Assembly: GCA_937884735.1 (NCBI GenBank)
Contig: CAKZYI010000507.1
Coordinates: forward strand, 1 to 9,095
Direction of reading: 5' to 3'
Length of the DNA: 9,095 bases
Source of the DNA: an uncultured Pleurocapsa sp.
Lineage (GTDB): Bacteria > Cyanobacteriota > Cyanobacteriia > Cyanobacteriales > Xenococcaceae
Shown here: positions 7,884-9,095 of the stretch, one piece after another
Layout: the number at the start of each line of letters is the position of its first letter
Position numbering within the stretch: the first letter of the stretch is position 1
Notes under the pieces: model-generated
Seen by the model: only the letters and a program-made list of their open reading frames with translations
Databases searched by the model: none
Told to the model about the DNA's origin: nothing
Translations under genes and position numbers: made by a program

Positions 7884-8249
7884 TTAAAACTGATATATTC
7901 GCCAAGCAAATTGTTTGGGAGTAATTTTTTGAAGGCTTTCCAATCGATTAATGGTAACAACCTTTTCTGTTGGCTTTTCACCTTTAGCAGAGCCAACATT
8001 GATCGAACGATGCAACTGTATTCCCGCTAAACACAATAGAGTAGCAATAAATCCTAAAGCGATGATAATTTCTGTAGTTGAAGTTGAATTTTTGTTATTA
8101 GTGCGATCGCTTTTTATATTAGTATGTAAATTGCGATCGCGTTGAAAACATTCTTGTTCCATTAACAATTGAATTTCAGGAATACTGATAAGGGAATAAT
8201 ATTCATGAAAATTATTAACTGTAAATTGTTCGTGGGAATCTCGCTCCAT
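7884..8249 (-). CDS. Unrecognised small single-pass membrane protein
   Basis: 121 residues, family not recognised. Residues 1-60 are polar, with an aromatic patch (FHEYYSL, about 14-20) and then a Lys/Arg/Asn/Ser/Thr-rich stretch (36-60). One clear TM helix lies at about 60-79 (TEIIIALGFIATLLCLAGIQL). A 40-residue polar tail carries RLESLQKITPKQFAWRIYQF at the end. Topology is ambiguous because both flanks are basic. An AGAGG ribosome site lies about 10 bases before the ATG. It sits between the DUF4278 and DUF928 genes with gaps of 41 and 47 bases, so it is probably co-expressed and may act in envelope assembly with DUF928. Two HIP1 octamers fall inside it 30 bases apart, both encoding Asp-Arg in the polar stretch. 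Confidence 0.7.
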   Translation of the reverse strand: MERDSHEQFTVNNFHEYYSLISIPEIQLLMEQECFQRDRNLHTNIKSDRTNNKNSTSTTEIIIALGFIATLLCLAGIQLHRSINVGSAKGEKPTEKVVTINRLESLQKITPKQFAWRIYQF

Positions 8250-8290
8250 ATTTTTAATACCTCTGTTTAATAATAAAAAACATCTAATAG

Positions 8291-8479
8291 TTAAAAGCTT
8301 TTAGTATAAAGAATGCCACGATACTTTCTTATTTCTAATTTAGAATCAAAGCTTTGCAGAGGTCGAGTTAAAGGATAACTTTGTCCTCGAAAGCAAACCA
8401 TAATATCTGAGGGAATAGTCTCGACAAAAATATTGTTTGGAGAATAGTCTTGACCTAAAAAACGTAGCTTACTTCTCAT
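8291..8479 (-). CDS. DUF4278-like small protein
   Basis: 62 residues with no signal or TM segment. It contains the short aromatic-x-Gly-x-x-Tyr motif three times: FLGQDY (7-12), FRGQSY (30-35) and YRGILY (53-58). This spacing and the YRG-type motif match the DUF4278 family of small cyanobacterial proteins as I remember it; function is unknown. The start is firm: an AGGAG ribosome site 8 bases before the ATG. It is the first gene of the minus-strand group, 41 bases ahead of the 121-residue membrane protein and divergent from the secreted exoprotein. Confidence 0.75.
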   Translation of the reverse strand: MRSKLRFLGQDYSPNNIFVETIPSDIMVCFRGQSYPLTRPLQSFDSKLEIRKYRGILYTKSF

Positions 8480-8507
8480 AACTGCAACTCCTGTTGTGTT
8501 TGCTCGT

Positions 8508-8513
8508 ATTATG
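8508..8513 (-). promoter_or_regulatory. Candidate -10 box (CATAAT) for the minus-strand operon
   Basis: On the minus strand CATAAT, 5 of 6 against TATAAT, lies 28 bases before the DUF4278 ATG, leaving a leader of about 20 bases. No good -35 hexamer is found at 16-18 bases, so this may need an activator or be wrong. Confidence 0.3.
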
Positions 8514-8551
8514 AAATAGTCGGCTTTGAATTAACAGGGGAAAAATTCAGG

Positions 8552-8570
8552 TATTACTTGTTTTGTAATA
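8552..8570. repeat. Inverted repeat TATTAC-N7-GTAATA in the divergent promoter region, possible operator
   Basis: Two perfect 6-base arms (8552-8557 and 8565-8570) separated by 7 bases, giving 19 bases of dyad symmetry. It lies between the divergent starts at 8479 and 8669, about 40 bases upstream of the candidate leftward -10 and 60 upstream of the rightward -10. The size fits a dimeric regulator's site. In DNA this AT-rich, chance cannot be excluded. Confidence 0.3.
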
Positions 8571-8630
8571 AATAGTTACTTAGATTTTAATAGTCGTGTT
8601 GATTATGGCAGTTTAGCTGTGATATTTTTG

Positions 8631-8636
8631 TATAAT
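8631..8636 (+). promoter_or_regulatory. -10 box TATAAT of the TPS exoprotein gene
   Basis: A perfect TATAAT ends 32 bases before the ATG at 8669, predicting transcription from near 8643 and a leader of about 26 bases. The sequence 16-18 bases upstream (around 8607-8614) does not resemble TTGACA, so the promoter may depend on an activator or an alternative sigma factor. Confidence 0.55.
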
Positions 8637-8668
8637 TCAGTATTGTTCGCTAAAGATAAAGTATCTAA

Positions 8669-9095
8669 ATGAAACCTTGGCATTCGTTACTTTGGGGATG
8701 TTTGTTGAGCAAAGCGATCGCATGCTCTTCCATAGCGCAAATTATCCCTGATGGTACGACTGATACTGTTATTGACTCCAGGGATAATGCAACTACAGTC
8801 GATCGTGGCGATCGCGCTGGAAATAATTTATTTCATAGTTTTAATGAGTTTTCGATACCTAACGGCAGCGAGGTATTGTTTAATAACCCTGACGGTATTG
8901 CCAACATCTTTTCTCGCGTAACTGGGGGCAAAATCTCAAATATTGACGGATTATTGCAGGTGAACGGTAATACTAGTTTATTTCTAATCAACCCTGCGGG
9001 AATTATTTTTGAGGAAGGGGCAGCTTTAAATATTGGTGGCTCGTTTGTTGCTAGTACTGCCGACAGCATTGTTTTTAGTGACGATACAGAATTTT
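8669..9095 (+). CDS. Two-partner-secretion exoprotein (filamentous haemagglutinin N-terminal domain), 3' end cut by window edge
   Basis: An open frame from ATG 8669 to the end of the window, 142 residues seen; an in-frame TAA lies directly before the ATG, so this start is the earliest possible. A short Sec signal peptide (about 1-23, cleavage likely after SSIA, before QIIPDG) leads into a clear TPS domain: NNLFHSFNEFSIPNGSEVLF, NIFSRVTGG, SLFLINPAGIIF (about 103-114), then LNIGGSFVAST. Such proteins cross the outer membrane through a dedicated FhaC/ShlB-type pore and fold into a long beta-helix on the surface, acting in adhesion, aggregation or toxin delivery. The conserved NPNG motif reads NPAG here. 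No clear Shine-Dalgarno is seen. The rest of the gene, its effector region and any partner pore lie beyond the window. Confidence 0.9.
   Translation, partial: MKPWHSLLWGCLLSKAIACSSIAQIIPDGTTDTVIDSRDNATTVDRGDRAGNNLFHSFNEFSIPNGSEVLFNNPDGIANIFSRVTGGKISNIDGLLQVNGNTSLFLINPAGIIFEEGAALNIGGSFVASTADSIVFSDDTEF

Larger units (their letters stand above)
568..8815. repeat. HIP1 octamers (GCGATCGC), 13 copies scattered through the window
   Basis: Copies start at 568, 1015, 2096, 2367, 4894, 5101, 6569, 7433, 7724, 8103, 8133, 8714 and 8808. All lie inside genes and none in the intergenic regions. At about 40% GC, chance predicts roughly 0.05 copies. HIP1 over-representation is a hallmark of many cyanobacterial genomes. 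Confidence 0.93.

Noticed and set aside
1..9095. CRISPR arrays, tRNA or rRNA genes, insertion sequences
   Set aside because: I found no regularly spaced direct repeats, no tRNA-like cloverleaf and no transposase or terminal repeats.

Overview
The window is cyanobacterial. The strongest evidence is the octamer GCGATCGC (HIP1), found 13 times in 9.1 kb of roughly 40% GC DNA where well under one copy is expected by chance. The gene families agree: a cyanobacterial-type ClpB, AAA_35-type NTPases, CHASE2, DUF928, DUF4278 and a two-partner-secretion exoprotein. Moderate GC plus dense HIP1 would fit a Pleurocapsa- or Chroococcales-like lineage, but that is a guess.

Region 1 (1-2554, +): the 3' nine-tenths of clpB, cut by the left edge and closed by a strong intrinsic terminator. 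Region 2 (2555-2843): AT-rich non-coding DNA with no clear promoter. Region 3 (2844-6893, +): two tightly spaced genes, six bases apart. The first is a 453-residue protein with an N-terminal HTH of the kind attached to vWA-MoxR-associated (vMAP) proteins and an AAA_35-like P-loop domain. The second is an 893-residue membrane protein with an N-terminal AAA_35-like P-loop domain, one TM segment, a periplasmic CHASE2 sensor, three TM segments and a short tail. It has no kinase, cyclase or phosphatase output. Region 4 (6894-7104): a convergent intergenic region with a hairpin and T8 run that looks like a terminator for the minus-strand genes. Region 5 (7105-8479, -): three genes spaced 41 and 47 bases apart, presumably one operon: DUF4278 small protein, an unrecognised 121-residue single-TM protein, and an exported DUF928 protein. 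Region 6 (8480-8668): a divergent promoter region with a perfect TATAAT for the rightward gene and an inverted repeat. Region 7 (8669-end, +): the start of a large secreted two-partner-secretion (filamentous haemagglutinin-like) exoprotein, cut by the right edge.

The parts suggest a possible module. An envelope sensor (CHASE2) is joined directly to an NTPase rather than to a kinase and is co-transcribed with a putative DNA-binding NTPase. Next to it lies an envelope/exoprotein locus (DUF928, a small TM protein and a TPS exoprotein). That the NTPase pair controls the exoprotein locus is inference from proximity only. ClpB is probably an unrelated housekeeping neighbour.
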